Made by a program: the position numbers and the translations under genes. DNA of 64,000 nt from Clostridia bacterium (lineage in GTDB: Bacteria > Bacillota > Clostridia > Christensenellales > UBA3700). Location of the stretch: the NCBI GenBank assembly GCA_029061605.1, contig JAIDRT010000043.1, positions 1-64,000 on the forward strand, given 5' to 3'. This document shows positions 14,650 to 23,898 of this stretch, in pieces. Below the pieces are notes generated by a model. It did not search any database, had not been told where the DNA came from, and saw only the letters and a program-made list of their open reading frames with translations. Each line of letters opens with the position of its first letter. The stretch's first letter is position 1.

Positions 14650-15795
14650 TCAATGCGTATTGCGGAAGTTTTGGTAATCTTCAAGAAGATCTGCGCTAAT
14701 GCTTGGCGGTATCTTCTTAAACGCCCTCTCAAACATATCTAGGCGCAAAGGTATAGGCTTGTCCCCGCCCTTCTCTTCTATCTCTTCCAAGGCGTATCTG
14801 CAAGTCTCTTCTATTATACCGCAAATATCTGCGGCAGAATAGTAAGCGACGGTATGTACTTCACCCTTGCCATCAACTTCGTTGGTGTACTCCTTGGTCA
14901 TATTGACTACTTCTTCCAAAGAAATACCGTCAAGGTCAATACCCTTCAATTTACCCTCAATAATTGCTCTCTTTGCCTCAAAGTCGGGAGGCGTAACGTG
15001 AATGATGTGCGAAAATCTCTTGTATCTCAAATATGCAGGGTCTATGACGTCGGGTCTGTTGGTCGCGCCAATCATTATTCTCTTTGAGCCGTCGACACCA
15101 AATCCGTTGATACGTTGCAAAAGTTCAGTAGTCACTGCCGACTTATAGTCCTTGGTATCTTGAGTACGCTTGCTAAATATCGACTCGCACTCGTCGACGA
15201 AGAGTATTGCTCCGTCAGGGCACGCGTCTATCTCGTCGAAAATCTGTTTTACCGCTTGCTCAGATTCGCCCACGTAAGACTTGAATATATCCGCCGGAGT
15301 GACGATAAATAGCGGCAGATTCATAGCGTTGGCAATTGCCTCTGCAAACATAGTCTTACCGGTGCCGGGCGCGCCATACATAAGCATACCCAGTCCGCCT
15401 TCCATCTTGTAATACTTGAGTATTTCGGGATTTCGCGCCATAAATATAAAACTTTTGACGAGCGCTTTGACGTCGTCAAGACCTTTGACGTCGTCTATCG
15501 TAGTGTCGGGAACTTTGCTCTTGAGCACTGACCCATAACTTGCCGCAGCGTCGCTGAGTTGCTTATAAAACTTTGAATATTTCTCAATCTTGTCGGTATC
15601 AGTACACCTATTGGAAAGCGTACGCGCGATCTGAGCCGCCTGCGAATACTTTGCTCTTAAAGTGGCTTTGTCGTCTTCGCTCACGTCCTTCTTGTCCTTA
15701 CGCCCGCCGAGTATACCGCGTATCTCTTCCGTGACAGCGCGGAGTTTGCTCTCAAGTTCTTCCACGCCTTCTTTCTTTTGCTCGTCCTTTGCCAT
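14650..15795 (-). CDS. Vps4/katanin-like AAA ATPase with N-terminal helical (MIT-like) domain
   Basis: 381 aa, last gene of the operon. Residues 1-92 look like three amphipathic helices, similar in size and place to the MIT domain with which Vps4, spastin and katanin grip ESCRT-III tails. The AAA core has Walker A GAPGTGKT (141-148), pore loop KSYVGESE (172-179), Walker B ILFVDE (197-202), sensor 1 GATNRPD (243-249) and an arginine-finger region YLRYKRF (255-261). The YSAADI motif is at 319-324. The C-terminus, AFKKIPPSISADLLEDYQNF, matches the terminal helix of the Vps4/katanin ('meiotic') AAA clade, which is unusual in bacteria. It likely forms a hexamer that pulls apart or remodels the helical proteins encoded just upstream. 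No protease domain is present. Confidence 0.85.
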   Translation of the reverse strand: MAKDEQKKEGVEELESKLRAVTEEIRGILGGRKDKKDVSEDDKATLRAKYSQAAQIARTLSNRCTDTDKIEKYSKFYKQLSDAAASYGSVLKSKVPDTTIDDVKGLDDVKALVKSFIFMARNPEILKYYKMEGGLGMLMYGAPGTGKTMFAEAIANAMNLPLFIVTPADIFKSYVGESEQAVKQIFDEIDACPDGAILFVDECESIFSKRTQDTKDYKSAVTTELLQRINGFGVDGSKRIMIGATNRPDVIDPAYLRYKRFSHIIHVTPPDFEAKRAIIEGKLKGIDLDGISLEEVVNMTKEYTNEVDGKGEVHTVAYYSAADICGIIEETCRYALEEIEEKGGDKPIPLRLDMFERAFKKIPPSISADLLEDYQNFRNTH

Positions 15796-15811
15796 AAAAT
15801 TTCCCTTTTAA

Positions 15812-16558
15812 CTATACTATATCATCAATATTTATATCGCCGCTACCTGAAGACGCGCTAGGCGTATCTGCGCTGGGCGCGCTACCGGTTGCGCCCGCAC
15901 CTGCGCCGCCGTTACCCTCGGCTCCGTCAGACGCCATTTCTGCTCTCATTTTTGCAAGTTGCTTTTGCGCCTCGCTCTCATATCCAGCCACTACGCCGTC
16001 TTTCTTTTTATTACCGCCGGCGCTCATACTCTTCTTGAGTTTTTTGTCAAAACTACCCATAGCCGCCATCATACCGTCGGCAATCTTGCCGTAACCGCTG
16101 ACCATCTTGAACATAGTCTTCATTCTATTAGAATTGTGTTTGACAAACTTGCGTATTCTGCGTTGCAATTTAATACGTCCCATAAGGGAATAATTGCTGT
16201 AATTGTCGATCATCATCATTTCGTTGATGAAATCAAACACGTCGTCCATAATATTCATAGTCTGCGAAAGCACGCTCATTGCTTCTTTCATTGCAAACAT
16301 CATTCCCACAAACTCTTTCATAGTGAAAGTCACGTTGTAGAACATCGTCAATATCTTGGTATTGAAGTGATCCGGACCGTACTTCAATTCGCTTTCTATG
16401 GCTTTCCTTCCGAGATCTTCTATAGCCTGCTCCATTTCGCCGCGTTTTCCGTCAAGCAATTTGCTCTCCATCTTGCGTTGATTATCCGCCATTATCTTGT
16501 CATACGGATCAGGCGTAGCCTGCTTAAGTTCTCTTTCTCTTTCTTTTCTGCCTGCCAT
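15812..16558 (-). CDS. Helical, Met-rich protein; candidate filament/ESCRT-III-like substrate of the AAA ATPase
   Basis: 248 aa with no recognised domain. The first 14 residues are basic (RKERERELKQ). Residues 20-175 appear all-helical and methionine-rich (GMMFAMKEAM, NEMMMID, MMAAMGSF) with a basic patch KLQRRIRKF. Then follow a lysine patch, an Ala/Gly/Ser linker (210-240) and an acidic-hydrophobic end, GDINIDDIV. Basic helical head, flexible linker and short C-terminal tag recall ESCRT-III proteins, whose tails bind MIT domains; the length also fits. This is architecture only, not sequence homology. The AAA gene follows after 16 bp. GAGGA precedes the ATG. An adaptor or scaffold role is the main alternative. 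Confidence 0.7.
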   Translation of the reverse strand: MAGRKERERELKQATPDPYDKIMADNQRKMESKLLDGKRGEMEQAIEDLGRKAIESELKYGPDHFNTKILTMFYNVTFTMKEFVGMMFAMKEAMSVLSQTMNIMDDVFDFINEMMMIDNYSNYSLMGRIKLQRRIRKFVKHNSNRMKTMFKMVSGYGKIADGMMAAMGSFDKKLKKSMSAGGNKKKDGVVAGYESEAQKQLAKMRAEMASDGAEGNGGAGAGATGSAPSADTPSASSGSGDINIDDIV

Positions 16559-16578
16559 TTTTTATTCCTCGCTGCAAC

Positions 16579-18069
16579 TTATTTTTTTGTTATAGTAGAT
16601 ATTATCTGCGACAATTCGTCCTTATCGTCATTGTCTATTTGCGTTTGCTCTTCGTTTTTTTCTTGTTTCTCAATTGGAGGAGCGGGCTTTTTATACTTCT
16701 TACGAAGTTGCTCTATCTTATCTTTCTTCGCCTGCTCTTCTTTATCTTCGTCCTGAGCGTTTTTCTTTCTAGACGGCGTCTTGAATGCGTCGAAAATCTT
16801 GTTGGCTTCTGCAAAACGGTTGTCGACCTGCGCCATATGCATAGTCTGTTCTTGCACGTTTTCCATTACTATCTCATAATAACTCAACGCCGTGATTATC
16901 TGCGTTTCGCTTGCGCCGTAACTCAATACGTCCAAGAAGGTGTTAAAGTCGATATTGGAAAACATTGCGTAAAACATATTGGGCTCAACTCTTTGATACA
17001 TATTGAATATCAGTTCCAATCTCTTAAATTGCGTGAGCAATCTCTTCATACCTGATATAGTACCGGCTATCATCTTGAGACTTGCCCTATAGGTTTCTCT
17101 TTCCGTCTTTTTGAGTTCTTCGTCTTCCTCAAGCATTTCTATCTGCAAAAGAGCCTCTTCTTCAAGCATCTCGCCGTTGTCCATCTTATCTATAAGCGTA
17201 GCGATCTTGCCTTGGATCTCTTCTATATCGCTGTTGATCTCAGCGACTTTGTCATATGTGTCTCTTTGTATCTCAAATTGTTTTTCAAAAGTATTGAGTT
17301 TTGCAAAAAATGCGTCGCCCTTTTCCTTGACCTCGTCTCTCTTGACCATCTTGGAGAACATATCGTCGGTATACAACTTGATATTTTCTTCTTTTGCTCT
17401 CTTACGCTTGCTCACTTCTTTAGTTAGTTCCGTCCACTTGACAGCCTCGAATCTAGCCTCGTCAAGGTGCTTATTGAGTCCGTCGTAGATCATACCGCGC
17501 GCAACGCTTTCTCTCCAAGCGCACAACGCGTAGGTGGGATCGCCGTATACGTACTTTGCGCGGTGAGCGGCGTCTTCTGAAGAATTGTCCATCGCATCTT
17601 CAACGATAAATCTCAACTCCTCCAGCATCTCTACGGAAGTCATAAGTATTGACTTGTTATAGTCGGATATTTCTCCATTGATCAGCATATTTGCGCCGAA
17701 TATGGAATTGTCTATATACGCAATGATCTCTCCCTTTATATCTGCCATATTGTCTTCTCCTTTGTCCAATCTGAACTTCTTGATTATTTGTTGTTTTTTG
17801 TCCTGCATATCGTCGAGTTTGAGTACGACATTATATTTGGACATATCTCCTGCCATATCGGCAAGTTCATAAATTGCATTTTTTATATTGCTGTCAAAGC
17901 CGTTGTTGATACCCTTTGCCAAAAGCCATTCTATGCTCTCCCTTATTTCGTCGGCAAAGCGTTCGCAACGGTTGCTGTCGTAACCGTTGAGTTCTATATT
18001 CTTGAATTTTTTGGGATATTTGACTTTGTTTTCGTCGAGAATATCCAACAGTCTCTCAAGCGGTAACAA
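16579..18069 (-). CDS. Coiled-coil protein of the AAA/Hsp70 operon, 496 aa
   Basis: No known family. Residues 1-240 are helical with several conserved-looking Trp/Tyr positions. About 250-330 is a strong coiled coil (KVAEINSDIEEIQGKIATL, EEEALLQIEMLEE). A helical block follows (330-430), then a charged tail rich in Lys, Glu and Gln that ends QIISTITKK. It starts with TTG, preceded by GAGGAGG at good spacing, one base after the stop of the previous gene, so translation is coupled. Together with the 248-aa protein it supplies the long helical components of the operon; one may be polymer and the other adaptor. It could also be a membrane-surface scaffold. Confidence 0.7.
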   Translation of the reverse strand: MLPLERLLDILDENKVKYPKKFKNIELNGYDSNRCERFADEIRESIEWLLAKGINNGFDSNIKNAIYELADMAGDMSKYNVVLKLDDMQDKKQQIIKKFRLDKGEDNMADIKGEIIAYIDNSIFGANMLINGEISDYNKSILMTSVEMLEELRFIVEDAMDNSSEDAAHRAKYVYGDPTYALCAWRESVARGMIYDGLNKHLDEARFEAVKWTELTKEVSKRKRAKEENIKLYTDDMFSKMVKRDEVKEKGDAFFAKLNTFEKQFEIQRDTYDKVAEINSDIEEIQGKIATLIDKMDNGEMLEEEALLQIEMLEEDEELKKTERETYRASLKMIAGTISGMKRLLTQFKRLELIFNMYQRVEPNMFYAMFSNIDFNTFLDVLSYGASETQIITALSYYEIVMENVQEQTMHMAQVDNRFAEANKIFDAFKTPSRKKNAQDEDKEEQAKKDKIEQLRKKYKKPAPPIEKQEKNEEQTQIDNDDKDELSQIISTITKK

Positions 18070-18070
18070 A

Positions 18071-19219
18071 TTAAGCCTCCTCGCAAACTTCCTTTACAAA
18101 TTTATCCATTTCTTTTTTACTCAAGCCCTTGCGCCCTTCGTCATACTTAAAGAAGTCGTCGTCATAAAACACGCAAGAATTATATTTGCCTGCTCTGATG
18201 AGCAACTTTATACCCGCGCACGAACTGTCTTCCAATCCCTGACAAACGATATTCCTATCTCTCTTACGCTTGAGATATTTATGTCCGCCAAGCCAATTGA
18301 AGAAACACAGATATATTCCCTTGTCGGGGCATTTGTTCTGCACGTAATTGACGAGCGCATTAGAACTTTTGAAGTCGGCGAACTTGCCGTCAATCTCCTT
18401 GTCGTCATACGCCTCGGCAATCTTAAGTCTCAAGTCTCTGCCCACGCGTCCAACTATTGAAAATGAACTGTCTGCCGAGCCCAAAATCAACTTCTCTGCC
18501 TCAAATTTGCTCAACTTGAATATTGCAAATACCGGCGCTCTCTCCTCGTCCGCGCAAGCCCTGAGCGCAGCGTACGCCATTGCCGACATATCTTGCGTAT
18601 GCGTCTCTATCTGTCCGTCGTAATCCCCTGCGACACCGCCGAGGTCAACTATCTTTTGCGCAACTTCGCTCTTGAGTTTGTCAATGTTTTCATAACCGTC
18701 AAAGGCAATCTTTTTTGTCACTTCGGCAGGAGCCTGCTTGATCAAGTTGAGCATATACTTGCCGCACTGCAATTTGATTTGAGTGAGTTCGTCAGCATAT
18801 CTCTCTTCGCCTTCTTGAGTGACCACGCCTTTATGAGTATTGAAAAGCACGGCTTTGTAATAAAAATATGCCGCTCTCCAACGCTCTGCGCTGGCTGAAC
18901 TGAAGTCTGCGTAGCCTCTGTCATAGTAATATCCCAATCTCATAAGCGCTGACGGATGATATTCAAACGCCGATTCATAACAAAGGCTGACGGCTTTATC
19001 AAGATACTTAAATCTAACTGATTTGCTCTCATTCGTCGACGTAAGCCACTTGAAATAATACTCTTCTGATCTTACGAAAAGTTCTCTATTGTGAGCGGTG
19101 ATTGCAAACTCCGTATCCACGTCGGGAAAGATGTCCTTCTTGCAACTGGGACAGCACCATCTACCGTTGTAAAGTTCCAACGGTCTTTCGATGTCACGAT
19201 TACACTTGTTGCACTTCAT
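18071..19219 (-). CDS. Zinc-ribbon protein with Sel1/TPR-like helical repeats
   Basis: 382 aa. The N-terminus is a four-cysteine zinc ribbon (CNKCNRD ... CCPSC, residues 3-25). Residues 45-140 contain Sel1-like helix pairs (AFEYHPSALMRLGYYYDRGY and AERWRAAYFYYKAV). The C-terminal 200 residues are mixed alpha/beta with no recognised motif. Such repeats usually hold protein partners. The ATG shares a base with the stop of the Ig-like gene upstream (TAATG), and a GGGAGGTGG site precedes it. Its cysteine ribbon matches the zinc theme of two other proteins in this operon. Probably a cytoplasmic adaptor. Confidence 0.7.
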   Translation of the reverse strand: MKCNKCNRDIERPLELYNGRWCCPSCKKDIFPDVDTEFAITAHNRELFVRSEEYYFKWLTSTNESKSVRFKYLDKAVSLCYESAFEYHPSALMRLGYYYDRGYADFSSASAERWRAAYFYYKAVLFNTHKGVVTQEGEERYADELTQIKLQCGKYMLNLIKQAPAEVTKKIAFDGYENIDKLKSEVAQKIVDLGGVAGDYDGQIETHTQDMSAMAYAALRACADEERAPVFAIFKLSKFEAEKLILGSADSSFSIVGRVGRDLRLKIAEAYDDKEIDGKFADFKSSNALVNYVQNKCPDKGIYLCFFNWLGGHKYLKRKRDRNIVCQGLEDSSCAGIKLLIRAGKYNSCVFYDDDFFKYDEGRKGLSKKEMDKFVKEVCEEA

Positions 19220-22200
19220 TAAGCCACCTCCCTGTTTTGCTCTTTGTCGATCGTAACCGTAAAGTTGATACGAACGTTGGTGAAAGTACAGTTCTTACTC
19301 GTAGGATTGATCTCCACAGAATAAGTTCCGCTCTCATAAGGTATCGACGATATTACTCTGCCTCTGCTGTCTCGGTAGATATAATTGCCCATAACTACGT
19401 CGCCCGGATCCAGCGTTCCGCTTATACGCGCTTCAGGCGGAATAACAACTCCGTCTTTGATAATAACTTCGCTCCAAACAAGCGCGATCTGCGCTTTGCT
19501 TATGCTAAACGTTGTTCCCGAATAAGTAATATCGTAGTTCTTCGTCACGTTGTTGTTAGGTAGCGACACTGTGACTGTATAGTTGCTACCTGCATCTATC
19601 GCGCCAACTCCACTACCGCTGAAAACAGGAGTTCCCAAACTATTTTTGGTATGCACGCTTGCAAGTCCAACGACGTCAATATCAAAACTATTTGCTTTGC
19701 CGTCATAAACTTTATTGGACGCCAATGCGCGCACACTCAAACTTTTCTTTTCTATATTATACGTCGTAGATTGCTCGCTGTCAAACTTATAGTTGCTTGA
19801 CGCCGGCAACTCGACTTTTACGGTATAGCCTTCTCCTGCGTCAATATTGGACGAATAGCCTGAATAGATAAGTTGGCTGTTGATATTTTCATACCCGACA
19901 AGTCCGTAGATTTTAGACACGTTGGGATGCTGAGCCACTCCCGAATAAGTGAGCGCCGAATTGCTCCAATCCACTGTAACGACTTTTTGCTTGATCTCAA
20001 ACACGTAAGTTTCGTTGGTCAATTTATAATTGCTATCGTTAGACATTGCCACAGCAGTGTGCTTGCCTGCACTTACCTTTGCGCTGGAAAGCGTAACTGA
20101 CAAAGGGCTACCGTAAATATTCTGCGCTGTCGCTTGAGCGTTATGCGAATAACCGTCGTACGTAAAGTCTTCGCACGTCCATTGCGTTTGCGTTGGACGA
20201 GGCGCTATCGTATAAGCATAAGTAGCGCCAGAGGCTATCACGTACTTTTGGTCAATGCTTCCAACCAACGTTATGCTAGCCGTATAGTTGCCCGCATTTA
20301 TATTTCTCACGTCGTCTTCTGCGATATAATTTGCCAATACGTCGCCGTTGATCAATTCATTTTCTCCGACGAAGTGCTGCAACACCTTTTCTTGATCGTC
20401 GAATACCATATCAGACGGCTCTTGCCACGTGATATTCAAAGGTCTCTTATTGACTTGCAAAACTCTCTCAACAGATCCTACTGACGACAGCGAAGATTTG
20501 TCCGAAGTGACTAGAACGTAAACGCTAAAAGTTCCGTACTGCGGCAAAGCATTGTTGATTACGTATTGATCGCTCGTATTAGAATCAAACGTACCTGTGC
20601 CGAAATAGTTCCACTCTAAATTTAATACACAATCGTCATTGGGCGCCTTGCCGCTGAAAGTCATAATTACGTCGTCGCCGTAAATATAATTTTCTTTATT
20701 AAAGGTGATTTTCAACTCTGTAGGGTCTTTCATCGTCCAATACGGCTTCAACTTTATATTCACCGCATTACCTGCATAATTACTATCGAGTTGTGAAAGT
20801 TCTTCACTCAAATCACCTAGAGAATACCAATAATTGCTACCCCAAGAATTTGATTTTAGACTTAAATTATATTCCCAACTCAAATCAAAGCCGTTATCTC
20901 TGTCTGCGATGAGATCTTGGCTTAACTTATCAAGAGTACTTCTTGCGCTACCAATCGTAAAGTACAGATATTCATAGACTGCGCCGTTACTCAAGGTAGT
21001 AGTCTTAAAGGTATCCAACGGCTCGTACTTCGTATCGTTATCTTCAACTATTTCCACTCTATATACGTCGTCAAAGTTGACCTCAACTCTATACTTGTCA
21101 GAATTGATTTTCTCACCAACAAAGCGTACGGTATCGCCTGCCAAAATCTTTGCGTTGTTGTTGTCGTAGCACCATACCAAATCAGCAGGCTCTTGTGCAT
21201 TAGCGTGCTTCATATATTCGGCTTTGTCAGAAAAATCAAGTTGGAATTCCTCTCCGACTTTTCCTATCCAAGTGGGTATAATGTCCTCTGAATAAGGAGA
21301 CGAAAAATATTTATACGGATACTCGTTATATGCAAAAGTGATATATCTCTCATTGGCTTCTAGATTGACAGGATAAAAGCAATTGGCAAGCAATCTCATA
21401 GACGGATCGTCTGGGAAATAGTCCGGCTTTAAAAACTCTGTCCTATATGTATCTATATATTTTTTGTCAACTCCTATTCTCATATCTTTATTGATATTGG
21501 AAAGATGTTGATTCTCAACAAAACTTATCTCTTCTTTGCTCTGTATCTCCACGCTTTTGATTGAAGTATGGGTAAATATTGAACAATTGACCCCCGACAC
21601 TTTCTTTCCGTCGAACTCCTCAGGAATTATTACCTTGTCTGATCTTCCTGCTTTGATATCAGTAGCAATATAAGTATCGCTCTCCTCGTCAAGTGTGTAG
21701 CCCACGACCCTGTACTCGCCCAAAAAGCCTTGACCGAAATAGCCATTGGCAGAGAAATACACTGCAAACGCGCCTACTAAAATAACCGCTATTGCTACCG
21801 CCGTAATCATAATTGCTTTTATCTTTATATTGCTCTTGAATAGCGGATAGACGCACGCCAATACAGTGGCGACATAAAGCGCAATATGCGCAAAGACGTT
21901 GAGGGTCTTTGCAGTATCAGTCATATACGTAGCGCCAATCTCAAGCGTAGCCAAAAACGCCGTGATAAAGACTGAAAGCGCCAAATACACAGCCCATATA
22001 ACTATTGAGTACTTAAATCTAAAATTACTTAGACACACGCCTGCAATAAACAAGCCGTCAAGTATCAGCAAATTTATAGGTATCGCCAATCCGCCGTGTC
22101 CCGATATCGCAAATACCACCAAAAGCGCAAAATCGCTGACAGCCGCCAAAATCGCCATAATGAGAAGGAACAACTTCCTACTGCCAAAAGTCTTTTTGGT

Positions 22201-22251
22201 AGATTGAGAATAATCTATATTTTCGTTACCTGAAAAAGTCATATTTTTCAT
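19219..22251 (-). CDS. Five-TM protein with large extracellular MBG/Ig-like region
   Basis: 1010 aa. Five hydrophobic helices near residues 27-50, 54-73, 81-104, 115-137 and 144-168 anchor it; with a basic inside N-terminus the remaining 840 residues face outward. A short part around 175-250 resembles the edge of BspA-type leucine-rich repeats (KVIIPEEFDGKKV). From about 590 onward at least four Ig-like MBG-type repeats follow (marks such as FTYDGYSHNAQA, LTYSGVAQHPN, NKVYDGKANSF, each ending NAGNYT or DAGxxYTV). These repeats occur in Bacillota surface proteins and probably bind ligands or other surface proteins. It is the only membrane protein of the operon and ties the ATPases to the envelope. 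The ATG overlaps the upstream stop (ATGA). Confidence 0.8.
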   Translation of the reverse strand: MKNMTFSGNENIDYSQSTKKTFGSRKLFLLIMAILAAVSDFALLVVFAISGHGGLAIPINLLILDGLFIAGVCLSNFRFKYSIVIWAVYLALSVFITAFLATLEIGATYMTDTAKTLNVFAHIALYVATVLACVYPLFKSNIKIKAIMITAVAIAVILVGAFAVYFSANGYFGQGFLGEYRVVGYTLDEESDTYIATDIKAGRSDKVIIPEEFDGKKVSGVNCSIFTHTSIKSVEIQSKEEISFVENQHLSNINKDMRIGVDKKYIDTYRTEFLKPDYFPDDPSMRLLANCFYPVNLEANERYITFAYNEYPYKYFSSPYSEDIIPTWIGKVGEEFQLDFSDKAEYMKHANAQEPADLVWCYDNNNAKILAGDTVRFVGEKINSDKYRVEVNFDDVYRVEIVEDNDTKYEPLDTFKTTTLSNGAVYEYLYFTIGSARSTLDKLSQDLIADRDNGFDLSWEYNLSLKSNSWGSNYWYSLGDLSEELSQLDSNYAGNAVNIKLKPYWTMKDPTELKITFNKENYIYGDDVIMTFSGKAPNDDCVLNLEWNYFGTGTFDSNTSDQYVINNALPQYGTFSVYVLVTSDKSSLSSVGSVERVLQVNKRPLNITWQEPSDMVFDDQEKVLQHFVGENELINGDVLANYIAEDDVRNINAGNYTASITLVGSIDQKYVIASGATYAYTIAPRPTQTQWTCEDFTYDGYSHNAQATAQNIYGSPLSVTLSSAKVSAGKHTAVAMSNDSNYKLTNETYVFEIKQKVVTVDWSNSALTYSGVAQHPNVSKIYGLVGYENINSQLIYSGYSSNIDAGEGYTVKVELPASSNYKFDSEQSTTYNIEKKSLSVRALASNKVYDGKANSFDIDVVGLASVHTKNSLGTPVFSGSGVGAIDAGSNYTVTVSLPNNNVTKNYDITYSGTTFSISKAQIALVWSEVIIKDGVVIPPEARISGTLDPGDVVMGNYIYRDSRGRVISSIPYESGTYSVEINPTSKNCTFTNVRINFTVTIDKEQNREVA

Positions 22252-23897
22252 TCGTCACCTCCCATCTTGCGCTCTGGCGCTTTGAGAAAACCGCCGTCGC
22301 TCTGACAATCCTTGTTGAAGATATACACTTCTTTATCTATAACAAACATAATGCAGTCTTCGTCTTCTTGACAGTATTTTTTGACCTTCGCGCTCTTAAA
22401 TCTCGTCGTCAACGGCAACATACCTCTATACTTGCGATATAGGTTTTTGCCTCTTGCATATTCCGTATCGTCGAGGGTGTCAAGCCCCATATCTGCAACC
22501 TTGCAAAAATCGCATATATACTGTTTTTTGTCGCTATCTTTAGTAAAAGTTCTGCCACAGCAATCGCACTGCACGGTTTGCTCCTTTGGCATAAGCGTCA
22601 TTGCGTCTCTGACGAATACGAGATCTTTGGTATATCTCGCCACGCCGTCGTCGCACTTGAAGACGACCTCTGGATGCGGACAGTTCTTACACTTGCATAC
22701 AAAGCCTTCTTTTGAGCCTATCATCACGCTATCGTTTTTGCAAACGTACTTAGTGCAGACGCCTGCTAAGCGCGCATTTTCGTTGCAACTGATTTTCTTG
22801 AGATGCTTTGAGAAAAGATGCTCTTTTGCCGTCTCAATAGCCGAATGAGTCAAATTGAGATGTTCGCGCTCGGCGTCTATATTCACACTCTTTTGTATAC
22901 CGTTGATATTCAAAGTGATTTTACCCGATTCTATCAACGTAGTTTTCTCCGAGCAAGTGTTGCAAGATATCGTAATTCTTCCGCCTATACCCACGTTGGC
23001 TTTAAGCACAACTCTGTCCTCAAGCAAAATATCATATATATCGCTTCGCCACTTGAAGTGGAAGATATTGAGGAGTGACAGACTAAGACAAGTCAATTCG
23101 ACGTTTTCGTTGGGTCCCTTTTCTACCATAAGTTCAACGGCTTCTCTGTCTGTGAGATCAGTAAACACAAGATTTGACGAAATGTCGTTGTCATTTGAAT
23201 TGACGAGTTTGTCAAGTTCGTTGACTACCGTATCAGTGAGTTCTACGCTGTTTTGCAAAAAACTTTCGCTCTCTTCTTCGCCGTCAAAGTTCTTCGTAAT
23301 ATGTTCGTCTATCAACTCGGCTTCTTCTCTGCTGTAAGGGATAAACGAAGAGCCTTTTTTGCGGAAATATATCTTGCCAAGTACCGGAACTGCTTCGCCG
23401 GTGCCGTCCGTGATCTCCATTCTGAACGACGCGCCGTATACGTCTTCAAGCGCGTCTTTCTCGTCGGCTCTCTTTATATCAAAAGCGTATCCCTCATAAA
23501 AACATCTTAACACGTTGCTGATAAGTTTGATTTGCGAAATGACGTACTCTTTTGAAAGTTTTTTGATCTTCGGGCGGTATTCAAGTACTGAATAATTGCG
23601 GTGATAATGCTCTTTTATCGTCTCGACGAACATAAGCCATTCTGCCGTGTCGTTCTTGAGTTTTTCGCCTCTAAACGCGCCAAACCAAGTTGCTCCGTTT
23701 TCATTTATCACCGCCGCCTTCTCAACGCCTGCCTTGCTTGCTCTGCCTCTTGAAAGAACGAACTCGTGCGACGGCGTGACAATTCTGTCACCGTCAATTT
23801 TGGTGATAACGCCCTCTTCGACGCAGCCTTCTTCATACAGTTTGACTATGCTGTCAAAAGTCTTGCAATATTCGTTTCCAATATGTATCTTTGCCAT
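22248..23897 (-). CDS. Cysteine-rich zinc-binding protein of the operon, 549 aa
   Basis: No family recognised. Residues 1-330 are mixed alpha/beta, with an acidic segment near 205-245 (FDGEEESESF). The C-terminal third has several zinc-ligand clusters: CNTCSE (about 310), CNENARLAGVCTKYVC, CKCKNC, and a classic ribbon CDCCGRTF ... CDFCKV near 455-480. A GGAGGTAGT site precedes the ATG; the previous gene's TAG stop lies inside that site. Cys clusters of similar style occur in the SNF2-like ATPase directly upstream, so the two probably act together. Binding to nucleic acid or to protein are both possible. Confidence 0.65.
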   Translation of the reverse strand: MAKIHIGNEYCKTFDSIVKLYEEGCVEEGVITKIDGDRIVTPSHEFVLSRGRASKAGVEKAAVINENGATWFGAFRGEKLKNDTAEWLMFVETIKEHYHRNYSVLEYRPKIKKLSKEYVISQIKLISNVLRCFYEGYAFDIKRADEKDALEDVYGASFRMEITDGTGEAVPVLGKIYFRKKGSSFIPYSREEAELIDEHITKNFDGEEESESFLQNSVELTDTVVNELDKLVNSNDNDISSNLVFTDLTDREAVELMVEKGPNENVELTCLSLSLLNIFHFKWRSDIYDILLEDRVVLKANVGIGGRITISCNTCSEKTTLIESGKITLNINGIQKSVNIDAEREHLNLTHSAIETAKEHLFSKHLKKISCNENARLAGVCTKYVCKNDSVMIGSKEGFVCKCKNCPHPEVVFKCDDGVARYTKDLVFVRDAMTLMPKEQTVQCDCCGRTFTKDSDKKQYICDFCKVADMGLDTLDDTEYARGKNLYRKYRGMLPLTTRFKSAKVKKYCQEDEDCIMFVIDKEVYIFNKDCQSDGGFLKAPERKMGGDE

Positions 23898-23898
23898 A

